From Iodobacter sp. (GTDB taxonomy: Bacteria > Pseudomonadota > Gammaproteobacteria > Burkholderiales > Chitinibacteraceae), in assembly GCF_025352645.1 (NCBI RefSeq), contig NZ_JANXSO010000036.1, positions 1 to 55,655 on the forward strand: DNA of 55,655 bases. The letters are read 5' to 3'. Made by a program: the position numbers and the translations under genes. The notes beneath the pieces were generated by a model. It was given only the letters and a program-made list of their open reading frames with translations. It searched no databases and was not told where the DNA came from. Shown here piece after piece: positions 18,392 through 27,860 of this stretch. Each line of letters opens with the position of its first letter. Position 1 is the first letter of the stretch.

Positions 18392-19432
18392 ATGTGGACT
18401 AAATTAACCATCATCGTAGCGCTGCTCCTCAGCCCTCACCTTCACGCCGAAGAAGAGCCCGCCGCCGAGCCACTTAAAGCCATTGGCTCTTGGAGCATGC
18501 TGAGCCAGTTTAAAGATTATGAAAAACCTTTCTGGACCGAGCAACTCCCCAAGCAAAGCCAAGGCAGAATCAAAGTAAGCCTCAACGCGTTTAATGATGT
18601 GGGCTTAAAAGGCAGCGAAGTCTTGCGCTTGATGAAGCTAGGGATGACTGACTTTGGCACCACCATCTTGGCGTATATCTCCGAGCAAGATCCACGGGCA
18701 GAGGCTGTGGATCTTGCTGGGCTAACCATCAATGCTGAGATGGAGCGCAATGTAGTTAACAGCTACCGCCCCGTGCTCGAGCAGTATTTTGAACAAAAGC
18801 ATGGCATTAAAGTACTGGCGATGTGGCCCTATTCTGCCCAACTCTTAATGTGCAATAGCCCAGTTAAAAACCTAGAGGGGCTAAAGGGCAAAAAAGTACG
18901 TGTCAGTATGCGTACCACCAGCGATCTAATCGAAGCCTACGGCGCAATCACGCTCAGTATTCCTTTTGATCAGGTGTATAACAAAATGAAAGATAAGCAG
19001 CTAGATTGCCTGATTACTTCGGCGCTAGCCGCCCACACGGCGCACTTTTATCAAGTTGCAACGCATATCTACAATTTGCCGTTAGGCTGGAGCGTGGTGA
19101 TGCTTGGGGTAAATCAAGCCTCATGGGCAAAGATTGAAGAACGTGATCAAAAAAGTATTGAAACAGGTATCAAAAAGCTCGCGGATGACCTGTGGCAAGC
19201 CGCTGATACACAAACGGCCTTGGGGATCGCCTGCAACACGGGGAAAAACTGCAGCCTTGCCGAGCAAGGATCAATGACGCTCATCACCCCCAGCGCAAAC
19301 GATGAAGCGCGATTAGCCAAAACAGTAAAACAAGTTGTACTTAAGCGCTGGGCCGAGCGCTGCGGCAAAGAGTGTGTGAATGAATGGAATAAAAGCATAG
19401 GAAAGTTGCTAAACATATCCTTAGTAGAATAG
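18392..19432 (+). CDS. TRAP transporter solute-binding protein (DctP type)
   Basis: This exported protein of about 346 residues has a signal peptide (MWTKLTIIVALLLSPHLHA) and a DctP-fold body with typical segments: GSEVLRLMKLGMTDFGTT, LEGLKGKKVRV and AITLSIPFDQVYNKMKDKQLDCLI. Such proteins deliver organic acids or related solutes to DctQ/DctM membrane subunits, but no such genes are in the window, so it is an orphan component here. The ATG has AAGGA seven bases upstream. The gene follows the amino-acid-oxidase-like gene by 10 bp. Four cysteines in the C-terminal third (CNTGKNC and CGKEC) could form disulfides and are not a general family feature. Confidence 0.87.
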   Translation: MWTKLTIIVALLLSPHLHAEEEPAAEPLKAIGSWSMLSQFKDYEKPFWTEQLPKQSQGRIKVSLNAFNDVGLKGSEVLRLMKLGMTDFGTTILAYISEQDPRAEAVDLAGLTINAEMERNVVNSYRPVLEQYFEQKHGIKVLAMWPYSAQLLMCNSPVKNLEGLKGKKVRVSMRTTSDLIEAYGAITLSIPFDQVYNKMKDKQLDCLITSALAAHTAHFYQVATHIYNLPLGWSVVMLGVNQASWAKIEERDQKSIETGIKKLADDLWQAADTQTALGIACNTGKNCSLAEQGSMTLITPSANDEARLAKTVKQVVLKRWAERCGKECVNEWNKSIGKLLNISLVE

Positions 19433-19615
19433 CTGTGTGCTTTTGATCCCCCGCGTGCCTGACTGAAGTCATGGTTCGCCATGCTTTATCAGCTTTAAAA
19501 TCGCCGAATAACACAGTATCTTTACAAAACAATGACCGTTAAGTAGCGGTGCACAAAAAATAAGCAGTTCTATTTATCTTCAAATAAACAGCAACTTAAG
19601 CACAACATCAACAGC

Positions 19616-19667
19616 TTATCCACAGCACAGCACTTGGTTTTAGGGGATAAAACCCAAGATATCCACA
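19616..19667 (+). other. DnaA-box-like sequences upstream of tag
   Basis: A perfect TTATCCACA lies at 19616-19624 and a one-mismatch ATATCCACA at 19659-19667, in the 285-bp gap before tag. Two 9-mers are too few for an origin. They could titrate DnaA or be chance matches. Confidence 0.3.
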
Positions 19668-19717
19668 AGCCCCTCTAGTAAGCTGCAGTGAATCACTCAT
19701 CTCATCCCTTGGACACC

Positions 19718-20287
19718 ATGCCTATTCTTTTAAACCGCTGCGCTTGGTGCAGCGACGATCCGCTCTACCAAAACTATCACGATTATGAATGGGGCGTGCC
19801 GCTGCATGATGATCAAGCACTGTTTGAGTTGTTATGCCTAGAAGGCGCGCAGGCGGGGCTATCGTGGATCACCATCTTAAAAAAGCGTGCTCACTACCGC
19901 CTAGTATTTGATGGTTTTGACGCGCAGAAAATGGCCAACTACGACGCAGAAAAAGTCGCTAGCCTGCTGAGCGATGCAGGCATTATCCGTAACCGTGCCA
20001 AAGTGGCGGCTTTTATTGGCAACGCCACAGCTTATTTGAAACTTCGCGAAGAAACAGGCTCGTTTGCAGATTTTCTCTGGCAGTTTGTAAACCACCAAAC
20101 CATCATCAGCCACTGGACAAGCCCTAAAGATGCCCTTGCCACCAGCCCTGAATCGGAAGCCATGAGCAAAGCGCTTAAAAAACGCGGCTTTAAATTTGTT
20201 GGCCCCACCATTTGCTACGCTTTTATGCAGGCTAGCGGCATGGTGGATGACCACAGCCCCGATTGCTGGAAGCGTCATCCTAGTTAA
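19718..20287 (+). CDS. tag: DNA-3-methyladenine glycosylase I
   Basis: This 189-residue base-excision repair enzyme removes 3-methyladenine from alkylated DNA. The family's conserved parts are clear: CAWCSDDPLYQNYHDYEWGVP at the N-terminus, QAGLSWITILKKR and the helix-hairpin-helix region (about 35-110), and the C-terminal DDHSPDCW. Residues matching the zinc-binding Cys/His set (N-terminal Cys, a His in YHD, and C-terminal His and Cys) are present. I prefer the ATG at 19718 to a GTG at 19688 because it gives the usual N-terminus and a length near E. coli Tag (187 residues). It stands alone on its strand. Confidence 0.94.
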   Translation: MPILLNRCAWCSDDPLYQNYHDYEWGVPLHDDQALFELLCLEGAQAGLSWITILKKRAHYRLVFDGFDAQKMANYDAEKVASLLSDAGIIRNRAKVAAFIGNATAYLKLREETGSFADFLWQFVNHQTIISHWTSPKDALATSPESEAMSKALKKRGFKFVGPTICYAFMQASGMVDDHSPDCWKRHPS

Positions 20288-20376
20288 GAGCGGAGTAGCA
20301 ATCAAGTTGAGATAAGAGGCCTCTATGAGGCACTCTTTAAAAATCCAAACAGCAGAAAATTTGAACCCGCAGTCAC

Positions 20377-22029
20377 TTAGAGTTTGAAGCGCCCAACCAC
20401 CAAGCGCAACTCACCCGCCAGCGCATTTAAATTAGCGATAACAACGCGGGCTTCTTGCAAAGAGGCATTACCCTCTAGTGCCATGGCGCTGATTTTTTCT
20501 GCAGAGCGAGCCATTTCAGTGGTTGCCGCTGACTGCTCATTGGCCGACTTAGCAATATCTTGGGTGCGCATAACCACTTCTTGCATCCGCTGGCGAATAC
20601 TGCGAATTTGTAGCGAGGCCTCACCCGCCAAGCTTGCCCCGCCACGCACAGCACTATACGTGCTGCCCATACTAGTCACCGCCTGCTGCGATTGCTCACG
20701 CATGGCACCTATCATTTGCCCAATTTCTACGGTTGCTTGACCGGTGCGTTCCGCTAGCTTTCGCACCTCATCCGCCACCACCGCAAAACCACGCCCCTGC
20801 TCACCAGCTCTGGCCGCCTCAATTGCTGCATTGAGCGCTAATAAATTAGTTTGATCCGATATGTCTTTAATTACGCCAACAATGGTACTGATCTGCTCTG
20901 AGCGTTTATCCAGCGCATTCATTACAGCGGACAATTCTTCTACATGCGCGGCCACTCGGGCAATTTCATCAGCCACCCGCTCCACTGATTGCGCCGATTC
21001 CTCAGATAAATGCCCAGTACTCTGTACAACCTCATCCGCCTCACGGGTATTGGAAGCAATTTGATTAATACTATGGGTAATAGATTCTATGGTGTTTGCT
21101 GCGGATGCTGCCATATTACTCTGAGTATTAGCGTCACTAGACAAGGTTTGCGCCAACTCATCAATGCTGCGTACCCCCTCCACCAGCTTCACCGTTTCTT
21201 GCTGCACACTCAGAAACATCGTCCTGAGCTGTGACATAAACGTATTGACATGCAAAATAATTTCGCCGATTTCGTCTTGTGACTGCACCGGCAAGCAGAT
21301 GGTTAAATCCCCATTGCCCTGAGTCAGGCTTTGCATCATGTCGCGTAATCGGGTCAGAGGCTTAGAGATTAAATTACCTAGTAAGGCAGACACCACTACA
21401 GCCAGAGCCAACATCACGGCCCCCGTTAGCACCGCGCTTAGTGCCGCCTTTTGCACCGAAGCGGCGATCACATCCGCATTCATATCGGCACAGGCCACAT
21501 ATGGCAAGCCTTTAGAGGTTTTAAGCGGCAAGATAATCGAACGCAAGTGCCCATATATTGGGTCATCTGTTTCTATAAATTGCGCCTTGCCTGTTTGTAA
21601 GGCCAACAAGACAGCGGGCTCTTCAGCCGGTACATCACTTGGTTTAAGGTAGAAGTCAAATTGTTTATCGGCAACTTGGGCCTCAGCCATAGAGGCTTGG
21701 GTATAAAACACTTTGCCATCGATCACAGTAAAGCCATAGATATACATCACATCCATAAAGTGGGCCGCTTCGGTCAATAAAAGCGATTCACGCCGCTTGG
21801 CGGCAAGATCAACCTTACTTCTGTCTGGCAATGTATCGGGGTAATCGCGCCCAATAATATAAACATAGGCTTGAGCCGCAGCGGTCAGCTGGGCATCCAC
21901 CTTATTTAAGGCCGCTTCACGGGTGAGTATCACTTGCTTAGCAGTGAAAACACCAATGGTTAGAAATGAGACTAGCAAAAAGGCCAGTTGCAATTTGAAG
22001 CGCAAATTAATACGCGAAAAAAAATTCAT
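20377..22029 (-). CDS. Methyl-accepting chemotaxis protein
   Basis: This 550-residue transmembrane chemoreceptor has a first membrane helix about 12-32, a periplasmic Cache-like sensor domain about 33-196 (with [16 protein letters not shown] and a FDFYLKPSD segment), a second helix about 197-217, HAMP to about 270, and the cytoplasmic signalling coiled coil. The hairpin tip is highly conserved ([20 protein letters not shown], near 390). There is no C-terminal CheR-docking pentapeptide. It presumably senses a small molecule in the periplasm and signals to CheA/CheW, which are not in this window. The ligand is unknown. Confidence 0.93.
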   Translation of the reverse strand: MNFFSRINLRFKLQLAFLLVSFLTIGVFTAKQVILTREAALNKVDAQLTAAAQAYVYIIGRDYPDTLPDRSKVDLAAKRRESLLLTEAAHFMDVMYIYGFTVIDGKVFYTQASMAEAQVADKQFDFYLKPSDVPAEEPAVLLALQTGKAQFIETDDPIYGHLRSIILPLKTSKGLPYVACADMNADVIAASVQKAALSAVLTGAVMLALAVVVSALLGNLISKPLTRLRDMMQSLTQGNGDLTICLPVQSQDEIGEIILHVNTFMSQLRTMFLSVQQETVKLVEGVRSIDELAQTLSSDANTQSNMAASAANTIESITHSINQIASNTREADEVVQSTGHLSEESAQSVERVADEIARVAAHVEELSAVMNALDKRSEQISTIVGVIKDISDQTNLLALNAAIEAARAGEQGRGFAVVADEVRKLAERTGQATVEIGQMIGAMREQSQQAVTSMGSTYSAVRGGASLAGEASLQIRSIRQRMQEVVMRTQDIAKSANEQSAATTEMARSAEKISAMALEGNASLQEARVVIANLNALAGELRLVVGRFKL

Positions 22030-22150
22030 TTATGCCACCCCTATTGTCAACAGCAGCTTTAACGATAGCTTAAGTGCAGGGAGTGGCAAGGTATTAGATT
22101 AGACTTGGCTAATTTAATTAATGACTCAATAAAAAAGCAATCGGCACGCC

Positions 22151-22256
22151 TAGGGGCTGTTAGTGTTTGATTCACAACTGCGCTAAGACGAAAATCCAGC
22201 ACGGATACTGGATCTCCGACTAAAACCCTCAGAGACGACGACTTACTCAGATCGCT
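22151..22256 (+). repeat. Composite intergenic repeat upstream of the chemoreceptor gene
   Basis: The first half (22151-22190) resembles the core of the inverted repeat after tex: TAGGG(T/G)CTGTT, ATTC(G/A)CAA(T/C)TGCGCT, then AG(C/A)CGA. The second half (about 22188-22240) resembles repeats at 40405-40466 and 48015-48068, sharing CGAAAATCCAG, then (C/T)CCGA(T/C)(T/A)AAAA, a C-T/C-C stretch and GA(T/C)GACG. It therefore joins two repeat types in one non-coding gap. Confidence 0.5.
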
Positions 22257-22268
22257 CCTCGGGATTTA

Positions 22269-23642
22269 TCACAAGGCAGCCATTTCTTCCGTGGTAAATA
22301 AGCGTGAAATCAAAGACTTTTCAAAGCCCTCTTCCATAGGAATAGAGATTTTCACGCCATTGCCTGCGGCGATATCGCAAGGCTTGCCGCTTTTATCACG
22401 CATTTCTGCCAAGGTAATAATCCGATTACCACTTGGGTGAATGATTTCTAGCTGATCGCCAACGGCAAAGCGATTTTTCACTTCGATTTTAGCCCAGCCA
22501 TCTTTAATACTAATCACTTCGCCCACAAACTGGCTTTGTTTGGCTTTGGAATGGCCATCCAGGTAATTTTGCGCCTCGTGGGTGTAATGACGCTGATAAA
22601 AGCCATCGGTGTAACCACGGTTGGCCAAGCCATCTAGATCTGCCAACAGCGCCGGATTAAACGGGCGCCCCGCCACCGCATCATCAATCGCTTGGCGATA
22701 CACCTGAGCAGTACGCGCCACGTAGTAAAGCGATTTAGTCCGGCCTTCAATCTTTAGCGAATCCACACCAATTTTGCTGAGACGCTCAATATGCTGCACC
22801 GCACGCAGATCTTTGGAATTCATAATATACGTACCGTGCTCGTCTTCCAGAATCGGCATCAGCTCATCTGGGCGGCTTTGCTCGGCAATTAAATAGGTTT
22901 TATCGGCAGCAGGATGGCGCTCAGCACCACCACAGGCGGCAAAGCTTTGATTCGCCTCTGCCATGGCCTTATTAAAATCAAACTGAATCACTTGTGGTTT
23001 TACATCGCCAGCGTCATCTTCCACCGTGTCATTCATTTTGTAATCCCAACGGCAGGCATTGGTACAGGTGCCTTGGTTAGGATCGCGGTGGTTAAAGTAG
23101 CCAGATAAAAGACAGCGGCCAGAATAAGCAATGCATAGCGCGCCGTGTACAAACACTTCTAATTCCATATCTGGGCAAAGCTGACGGATTTCTTCGACTT
23201 CATCAAGACTCATTTCACGGGATAAAATCACCCGCTCCAGCCCCATCGATTTCCAGAACTTCACCCCAGCATAATTCACCGTATTGGCCTGCACCGAAAG
23301 ATGGATGACCTGCTCAGGCCATTTCTCCCGCACCATCATAATCAGGCCTGGGTCGGCCATGATCAGCGCATCGGGTTTCATGGCGATCACTGGCTCCATA
23401 TCCGCTAAATAAGTTTTTACTTTGGCGTTATGCGGCAGGATATTGCTGGCAACAAAGAATTTCTTGCCCCGCTGATGCGCCTCAATAATCCCCTGGCCAA
23501 TTTGTTCAAGCTTAAATTCATTATTACGTGCGCGCAGCGAATAGCGCGGCTGGCCGGCGTAAACCGCATCAGCGCCAAAATCAAAGGCAGCACGCATTTT
23601 ATCTAAAGTGCCAGCGGGGAGGAGAAGTTCAGGGGCTTTCAT
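22269..23642 (-). CDS. trhP: Peptidase U32-family tRNA hydroxylation protein TrhP (YegQ)
   Basis: This protein of about 457 residues is of the U32 family as found in YegQ/TrhP, which with a partner route installs 5-hydroxyuridine at the wobble position of certain tRNAs. The family signatures include the start MKAPELLLPAGTLDKMRAAFDFGADAVY-like region, EVFVHGALCIAYSGRC (U32 signature) and later cysteines of CTNACRW that form part of the iron-sulfur-binding set. SKDL and KIEGR motifs follow at about 275-305. The ATG at 23642 gives the conserved N-terminus; a longer frame with a non-ATG start exists upstream. It stands alone on its strand. Confidence 0.92.
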   Translation of the reverse strand: MKAPELLLPAGTLDKMRAAFDFGADAVYAGQPRYSLRARNNEFKLEQIGQGIIEAHQRGKKFFVASNILPHNAKVKTYLADMEPVIAMKPDALIMADPGLIMMVREKWPEQVIHLSVQANTVNYAGVKFWKSMGLERVILSREMSLDEVEEIRQLCPDMELEVFVHGALCIAYSGRCLLSGYFNHRDPNQGTCTNACRWDYKMNDTVEDDAGDVKPQVIQFDFNKAMAEANQSFAACGGAERHPAADKTYLIAEQSRPDELMPILEDEHGTYIMNSKDLRAVQHIERLSKIGVDSLKIEGRTKSLYYVARTAQVYRQAIDDAVAGRPFNPALLADLDGLANRGYTDGFYQRHYTHEAQNYLDGHSKAKQSQFVGEVISIKDGWAKIEVKNRFAVGDQLEIIHPSGNRIITLAEMRDKSGKPCDIAAGNGVKISIPMEEGFEKSLISRLFTTEEMAAL

Positions 23643-24050
23643 GGGCGTAGTGTCTCGTGCGGCCTGAATTATGCAATTCAAGCGAGGAAAAACCGCGATT
23701 ATAGCACGGTCTTCTTTGCCTATTTTTTAATCAGCCGCAAAAAAACATCTGAAAACAGCAGCTTAATAGGCTTATCCACAAGCCATCCACGGACTTACAG
23801 GGTTATTTATTGGATAATAAAATGCGTTGCTTAAAATTTAAGCAACGCAAAAAAAACCTGCCAGAGCAAGGACTTGGCTAACTTGTCCACAGGACGTACA
23901 CAGCCTTGTTCGCCCTGAACGGGGATAAGCGGTAGAAATAACGGCTAGAGGCTCAGCGAAACAAGCGCTGAGCCCCAGCTACAGTAGGCCATACAAGGCT
24001 AATTTGCTCAGCTTGGCAACAAAACCATCACAATACCAGCGTCTTAAAAA
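23643..24050. other. Non-coding gap with DnaA-box-like motifs and a palindrome
   Basis: No gene is visible in these 408 bp. They hold a perfect TTATCCACA (23772-23780), a one-mismatch TTGTCCACA (23883-23891) and the palindromic hairpin at 23824-23848. The 5' part presumably contains the trhP promoter. Confidence 0.5.
23824..23848 (-). terminator. Palindromic hairpin, probable terminator of the DUF2798 gene
   Basis: A 25-bp near-perfect palindrome (arms GCGTTGCTT / AAGCAACGC) has an eight-A run on its right side and ATTTTATT on the minus-strand exit side. It lies about 200 bp downstream of the DUF2798 stop and upstream of trhP. Confidence 0.5.
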
Positions 24051-24320
24051 TTAGTTCTTTACCAGCAAAACCGTTAGCTTTTTTACCAAGGGCAGCACCA
24101 ATAAAAGCGTAGGAAATGCAACTAACCAAGACAGGCCCCATGCACTAGGCCATAGCTCAAACAGCCGGTAGCTAAAGCCAACACCACGTAAAGTACTAAT
24201 CAAAGAAACAACGCAGGTCATAAAAATAGAAAGTAAAAAAGGCAGCACAAAGTGCGCGTACTTAGCCGGAACTTTTAGCCCAGCTTTTGTAGCAAGAGAG
24301 GAAGAATTTGAAGATTTCAT
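24051..24320 (-). CDS. DUF2798-type small membrane protein
   Basis: This protein of 89 residues has two predicted membrane segments (about 23-43 and 58-79) and the pattern KYAHFVLPFLLSIFMTCVVS...WLVAFP typical of DUF2798 proteins, whose function is not established. A GGAG motif six bases before the ATG at 24320 decides the start; the open frame runs further upstream. The upstream region holds three short palindromes (24351-24374, 24384-24397 and 24419-24432). It is on the same strand as the small gene at 24480 but 159 bp away. Confidence 0.75.
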   Translation of the reverse strand: MKSSNSSSLATKAGLKVPAKYAHFVLPFLLSIFMTCVVSLISTLRGVGFSYRLFELWPSAWGLSWLVAFPTLLLVLPLVKKLTVLLVKN

Positions 24321-24383
24321 AGCAGACTCCATAAGCCGAACAAGCAAGCGCCCTCTTTTTGCTAATAGCAAAAGAGACAAGCA

Positions 24384-24397
24384 CCGGACATGTCCGG
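24384..24397. promoter_or_regulatory. Perfect 14-bp palindrome upstream of the DUF2798 gene
   Basis: CCGGACATGTCCGG is a perfect palindrome 64 bp upstream of the preferred start. It is flanked by a hairpin (24351-24374) and a second palindrome, CGTAAACGCTTACG (24419-24432). An operator is possible; no binding protein is identified. Confidence 0.3.
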
Positions 24398-24479
24398 CGG
24401 CTTTGGCGCGTTGATTGACGTAAACGCTTACGGCAAATCAAGAGATGATTTACGCAATTATCATATCAAAACACAAATA

Positions 24480-24767
24480 TCACTGCAATAGACTTACCCA
24501 TTGTTGAATTTTCCAAGTCCAGCGCTTAATCAACAATGGTGGGGTATAAATTATAAAAACACTATCCCCTGTGCAGCTCACCCAGCCAGCCTCTTCAATC
24601 AGGAACGCCTCACCCTCCGCTAACATCACAGTTTGAGGCAGCAATAACTCTCCCAAGTAATGCGATGTAAGTTGCAGGTGCAGCTTGCCATGCTGCACCA
24701 CAATCTGTGTTCCAGCTCTCAAATAACCACGTAGCATCTGCCCTTTGCGTAATAACTGCTTTTCCAT
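24480..24767 (-). CDS. Small protein, possibly DUF2917 family
   Basis: This 95-residue protein opens with a LxxGQxLRGxLxxGTQIVVQHGKLHLQ-type pattern and follows with short beta-strand-like segments (LLLPQTVMLAEGEAFLIEEAGWV), resembling the small beta-barrel of DUF2917, which is common in betaproteobacteria and of unknown function. GGGAG seven bases before the ATG supports the start. It is divergent from the MocR-type regulator with about 190 bp between them, a common arrangement for a regulator and its target; that relation is inference. Confidence 0.55.
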   Translation of the reverse strand: MEKQLLRKGQMLRGYLRAGTQIVVQHGKLHLQLTSHYLGELLLPQTVMLAEGEAFLIEEAGWVSCTGDSVFIIYTPPLLIKRWTWKIQQWVSLLQ

Positions 24768-24959
24768 TGCGAAGCTCCCATGTAGAGCAAGCTATTTTAT
24801 TACGTAGCTAAATGCAAAAACAGCGACAAGATGGGGGTATCTGCTACGCAGCAGAAGCCTAAAATACACGCTGTTATGCTGTGATTTTTAGCCATCTATA
24901 TCTATGGCAAAGGCATGATTTAAAGCATGATGGTCTTAAGATAAAAAGCAGAGGCAGCT

Positions 24960-26402
24960 ATGGATTATCTTTATCAGCGTTGGGCCGCACATTATCTGGC
25001 CGCTATCCTTGCAGGTGCGCTCAAGGTTGGCGAGCGCATGCCATCCCTAAGGGAGCTGATGCGCATGCACGACATCAGCCTCTCTACCGCCTTGCAGCTC
25101 TGCCGCCAGCTTGAATCAGATGGCTATCTAGAGGCTAAGCCACGCACTGGTTATTTTGTTCGCCCCCGTATGCAAATCAAACCGGTTACCGAGCCGCAGC
25201 TGAATATCGATCCAGCGCAATATGTAGGGATTCATGCCCGTGTATCAGATTTTATTGCGCGAGGTAGGTTACAGCCCATTAAGCATAATTTTTCTGTAGC
25301 ACGTTGCTCTCCCGACCTATACCCAGGCGAAGCACTTAAAAATGCTGCCATACGGGCGCTGCGGCAAACGCCCAATCTATTTGTTAATGCGGTCCCCAAT
25401 AAAGGAGAGTTAGCATTCAGATCGGTACTGGCCAAACGTGCCATGAAAATGGGAGTGCTCATCTCACCCGACAAGGTACTTGTCACCCACGGCTGTATCG
25501 AAGCATTGAATCTGGCGCTAAGGGCAGTGGCTCAACCTGGCGACACCATCGCGGTAGAATCGCCCACCTTCTATGGCCTATTACAGGTTTTAGAAACCTT
25601 AGGCATGCAGGCGATTGAGATTCCCACCAGCCCGCAAACCGGCATTTCTATTGAGGCGCTGGAGCTGGCTTGCCAGACTTACCAAAATATTAAAGCCGTG
25701 GTGGTGGTGCCACATTTGCAAAACCCGCTGGGCAGCATCATGCCCGAGGCACATAAAGACCGGCTGGCCGCATTGTGCGAAGCACGCAATATCCCGTTGA
25801 TCGAGGACGATACCTATAGCGAGCTGGTAAACGATGACATCACGCTGCGGGCAATTAAGGCGCGGGATAAAACCGGCAATGTGATTTACTGCGCGTCGCT
25901 ACATAAGATTTTGGCCCCCGGCATGCGCTTAGGCTGGATGACAGGTGGGCGCTGGCAGGCACGAATTGAGATGCTGAAATACGCCCAAACCCGCGATAAC
26001 GAAGCTTGGTCGCAGATTGCTGCTGCAGAATATATGGCATCTAGTGCTTATGATCGGCATTTGCGTCAATTACGCAGCACGCTTAAAACCCAGCGTGAAC
26101 GCACAGCAGAGGCGATTGCCCGATATTTTCCGGCAGGAACACGGCTAAATATGCCCAATGGTGGGCTAGCCTTATGGGTAGAGCTACCTGGGCAGTTGTC
26201 TTCAAAGCGGGTATTTGATGCGGCACTGAACAAAGGAATTTTGATTGCCCCTGGGTTGATGTTTTCAAACTCCAAGCGCTTTGAGCACTTTATTCGCATC
26301 AACTGCGGCTGGCCGTTTAGCCCAGAAATTGATCGTGCTTTGCAAAGCTTAGGTGAATTAATTAGCGCCATGAGCAACAACACTGCCGAACTAGCCTACT
26401 AA
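24960..26402 (+). CDS. MocR-type regulator: GntR wHTH fused to class-I aminotransferase domain
   Basis: This 480-residue protein has an N-terminal GntR winged helix (residues 1-70, with GERMPSLRELMRMHDISLSTALQLCRQLE-type spacing) fused to a fold-type I PLP aminotransferase domain. The aminotransferase core motifs are present: the NPLG segment (PHLQNPLGS), DDTYSEL, and the PLP-Schiff-base lysine in SLHKILAPGMRLGW, then RINCG near the end. MocR-type proteins such as PdxR and GabR use the PLP domain to sense a cofactor or amino acid while the winged helix binds DNA. The target here is unknown; the divergent small gene is a candidate. An AGAGG motif precedes the ATG. Confidence 0.9.
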   Translation: MDYLYQRWAAHYLAAILAGALKVGERMPSLRELMRMHDISLSTALQLCRQLESDGYLEAKPRTGYFVRPRMQIKPVTEPQLNIDPAQYVGIHARVSDFIARGRLQPIKHNFSVARCSPDLYPGEALKNAAIRALRQTPNLFVNAVPNKGELAFRSVLAKRAMKMGVLISPDKVLVTHGCIEALNLALRAVAQPGDTIAVESPTFYGLLQVLETLGMQAIEIPTSPQTGISIEALELACQTYQNIKAVVVVPHLQNPLGSIMPEAHKDRLAALCEARNIPLIEDDTYSELVNDDITLRAIKARDKTGNVIYCASLHKILAPGMRLGWMTGGRWQARIEMLKYAQTRDNEAWSQIAAAEYMASSAYDRHLRQLRSTLKTQRERTAEAIARYFPAGTRLNMPNGGLALWVELPGQLSSKRVFDAALNKGILIAPGLMFSNSKRFEHFIRINCGWPFSPEIDRALQSLGELISAMSNNTAELAY

Positions 26403-26413
26403 GCCCACTAGGC

Positions 26414-27703
26414 TTAGATTTCTCTTAGCTGCGCAATTAAATCTTTTAAGGCCTCTTGGGTAACGCCATCTAAGCTAGGTGCTCGCCGCTCAATTTCATT
26501 GGCTAAATCAAACAACATCCATTCCATTTCGCTCAGCATAGCCTGCAATTCCGCCAGCATTTCTGGGTCGTTTTCGCCAAAGGCATAAATCATTTTTACA
26601 TCATCAGGATTTAACCCAGCCTGTAAAATCAAAGAGCGAATACTATCCATACGCTCAAATAAAAAACTTAGCGGAGAGTAGCTCACCCCGCCTGCTTTTA
26701 CCTGCCCTTCTAGCATGGCATGCAAAGCCATCCACGCTTGCAGCAAGTCCGCAATATGAGCTAATTGCAAGGAAGCATCTTTACTCACCACCGGATAAGT
26801 CACCTCATGCGGAGATGAGCGCAGCAAATCACGTAACACTCGCACCGCCGCAGGATCAAAGCGGCATTGATTCAAAGTAAAGAGAACATCCAATCGTGGC
26901 AAATCAAACCGGCGTAATACGGCATCAGAAACATCAGCAATGGCAATAATCTGTGCCAGCGAGTGAATCGCTTCTTTACGTAAACCATAGGGATAGCCAC
27001 TGCCATCTAGCCGCTCATGGTGGTGCAAAATAGCCTGTGCAGCGGCAATAGGAAACTGTGGTAAAGCATGCACCAGTACATAACTTGTAATCGGGTGAAC
27101 GTGAATATAGCGCCGCTCTTGTGGCGTAATATGGTGGCCCTTGGTGAGAAGCTCTGGATCGGTATGCATCTCACCTAAATCATGGCACAAAGCAGCTAAA
27201 GCGAGAGACTCATACTCAGCAGAAGATAAGTCAAGCTGCTGCGCCATCGCATTCGAAACAATACACATTCTAAGTGCATGCTCAAATAACTCAGGCCGCT
27301 GATCTTGCATCACCGTTAGCCTAAATCGAATTGGCATCGGCAAAGATAATGCCGCGAGCTGATGCTTAATGGCTAAAGGATCACCCGCTCTAGTCAGCAA
27401 CCTAGCCAAAGTTGCATCTTTTTCTAGTATTTTTCCAACCTCAAAAGCCAGCTGCCCACCATCAACAGGCCGATCCGTTACCAAGAGTTGGTCGATCGGC
27501 GTGGCTAATTTGTGCTTAGCCAAAAGATCAAATTGGCGACTATTAATCTTCGCCCCCTTGGCCAGCAGCTTCATCCCATTGGCGGCAAAAATATCTTGGT
27601 CCGCAACCACATCACGGTGATCCCCCATTTGCATAGCTGCACGCACGTAGTGAGGGTTTTCATCGGGCAATTCAGATAACTGAGATAAAGGGTCTGCCGT
27701 CAT
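26414..27703 (-). CDS. HD-GYP-like phosphodiesterase, putative cyclic-di-GMP hydrolase
   Basis: This protein of about 429 residues has a central HD-GYP domain with HDLGEMH, HHHERLDGSGYP and ADVSDAVL motifs, so the metal-binding HD residues and the GYP signature are both present. Such enzymes degrade cyclic-di-GMP. The N-terminal ~110 residues resemble the small beta-rich segment seen in some HD-GYP proteins (LLAKGAKINSRQFDLL). The C-terminal ~120 residues are helical and unassigned. There is no membrane segment. The ATG at 27703 starts MTADPL; a longer frame uses a non-ATG codon. It is 12 bp from, and convergent with, the MocR-type gene. Confidence 0.82.
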   Translation of the reverse strand: MTADPLSQLSELPDENPHYVRAAMQMGDHRDVVADQDIFAANGMKLLAKGAKINSRQFDLLAKHKLATPIDQLLVTDRPVDGGQLAFEVGKILEKDATLARLLTRAGDPLAIKHQLAALSLPMPIRFRLTVMQDQRPELFEHALRMCIVSNAMAQQLDLSSAEYESLALAALCHDLGEMHTDPELLTKGHHITPQERRYIHVHPITSYVLVHALPQFPIAAAQAILHHHERLDGSGYPYGLRKEAIHSLAQIIAIADVSDAVLRRFDLPRLDVLFTLNQCRFDPAAVRVLRDLLRSSPHEVTYPVVSKDASLQLAHIADLLQAWMALHAMLEGQVKAGGVSYSPLSFLFERMDSIRSLILQAGLNPDDVKMIYAFGENDPEMLAELQAMLSEMEWMLFDLANEIERRAPSLDGVTQEALKDLIAQLREI

Positions 27704-27860
27704 GATGGTGCAATTTAGCAAGAAGACTTCACTAGTCTAGGTTATTTAAAACCTTACAAAAACTTATCTTATTTAAATCAGATTGAATGCCCGATAGCCT
27801 TTCCCCATCGTCGCTAATGCCCCTAAATTTTGCTAGCAATAACACGTACTCTTTTACATA

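Noticed and set aside
19616-23891. Replication origin suggested by DnaA-like boxes
   Set aside because: Only two boxes in each gap, no AT-rich unwinding element with more boxes, and no dnaA/dnaN neighbourhood.
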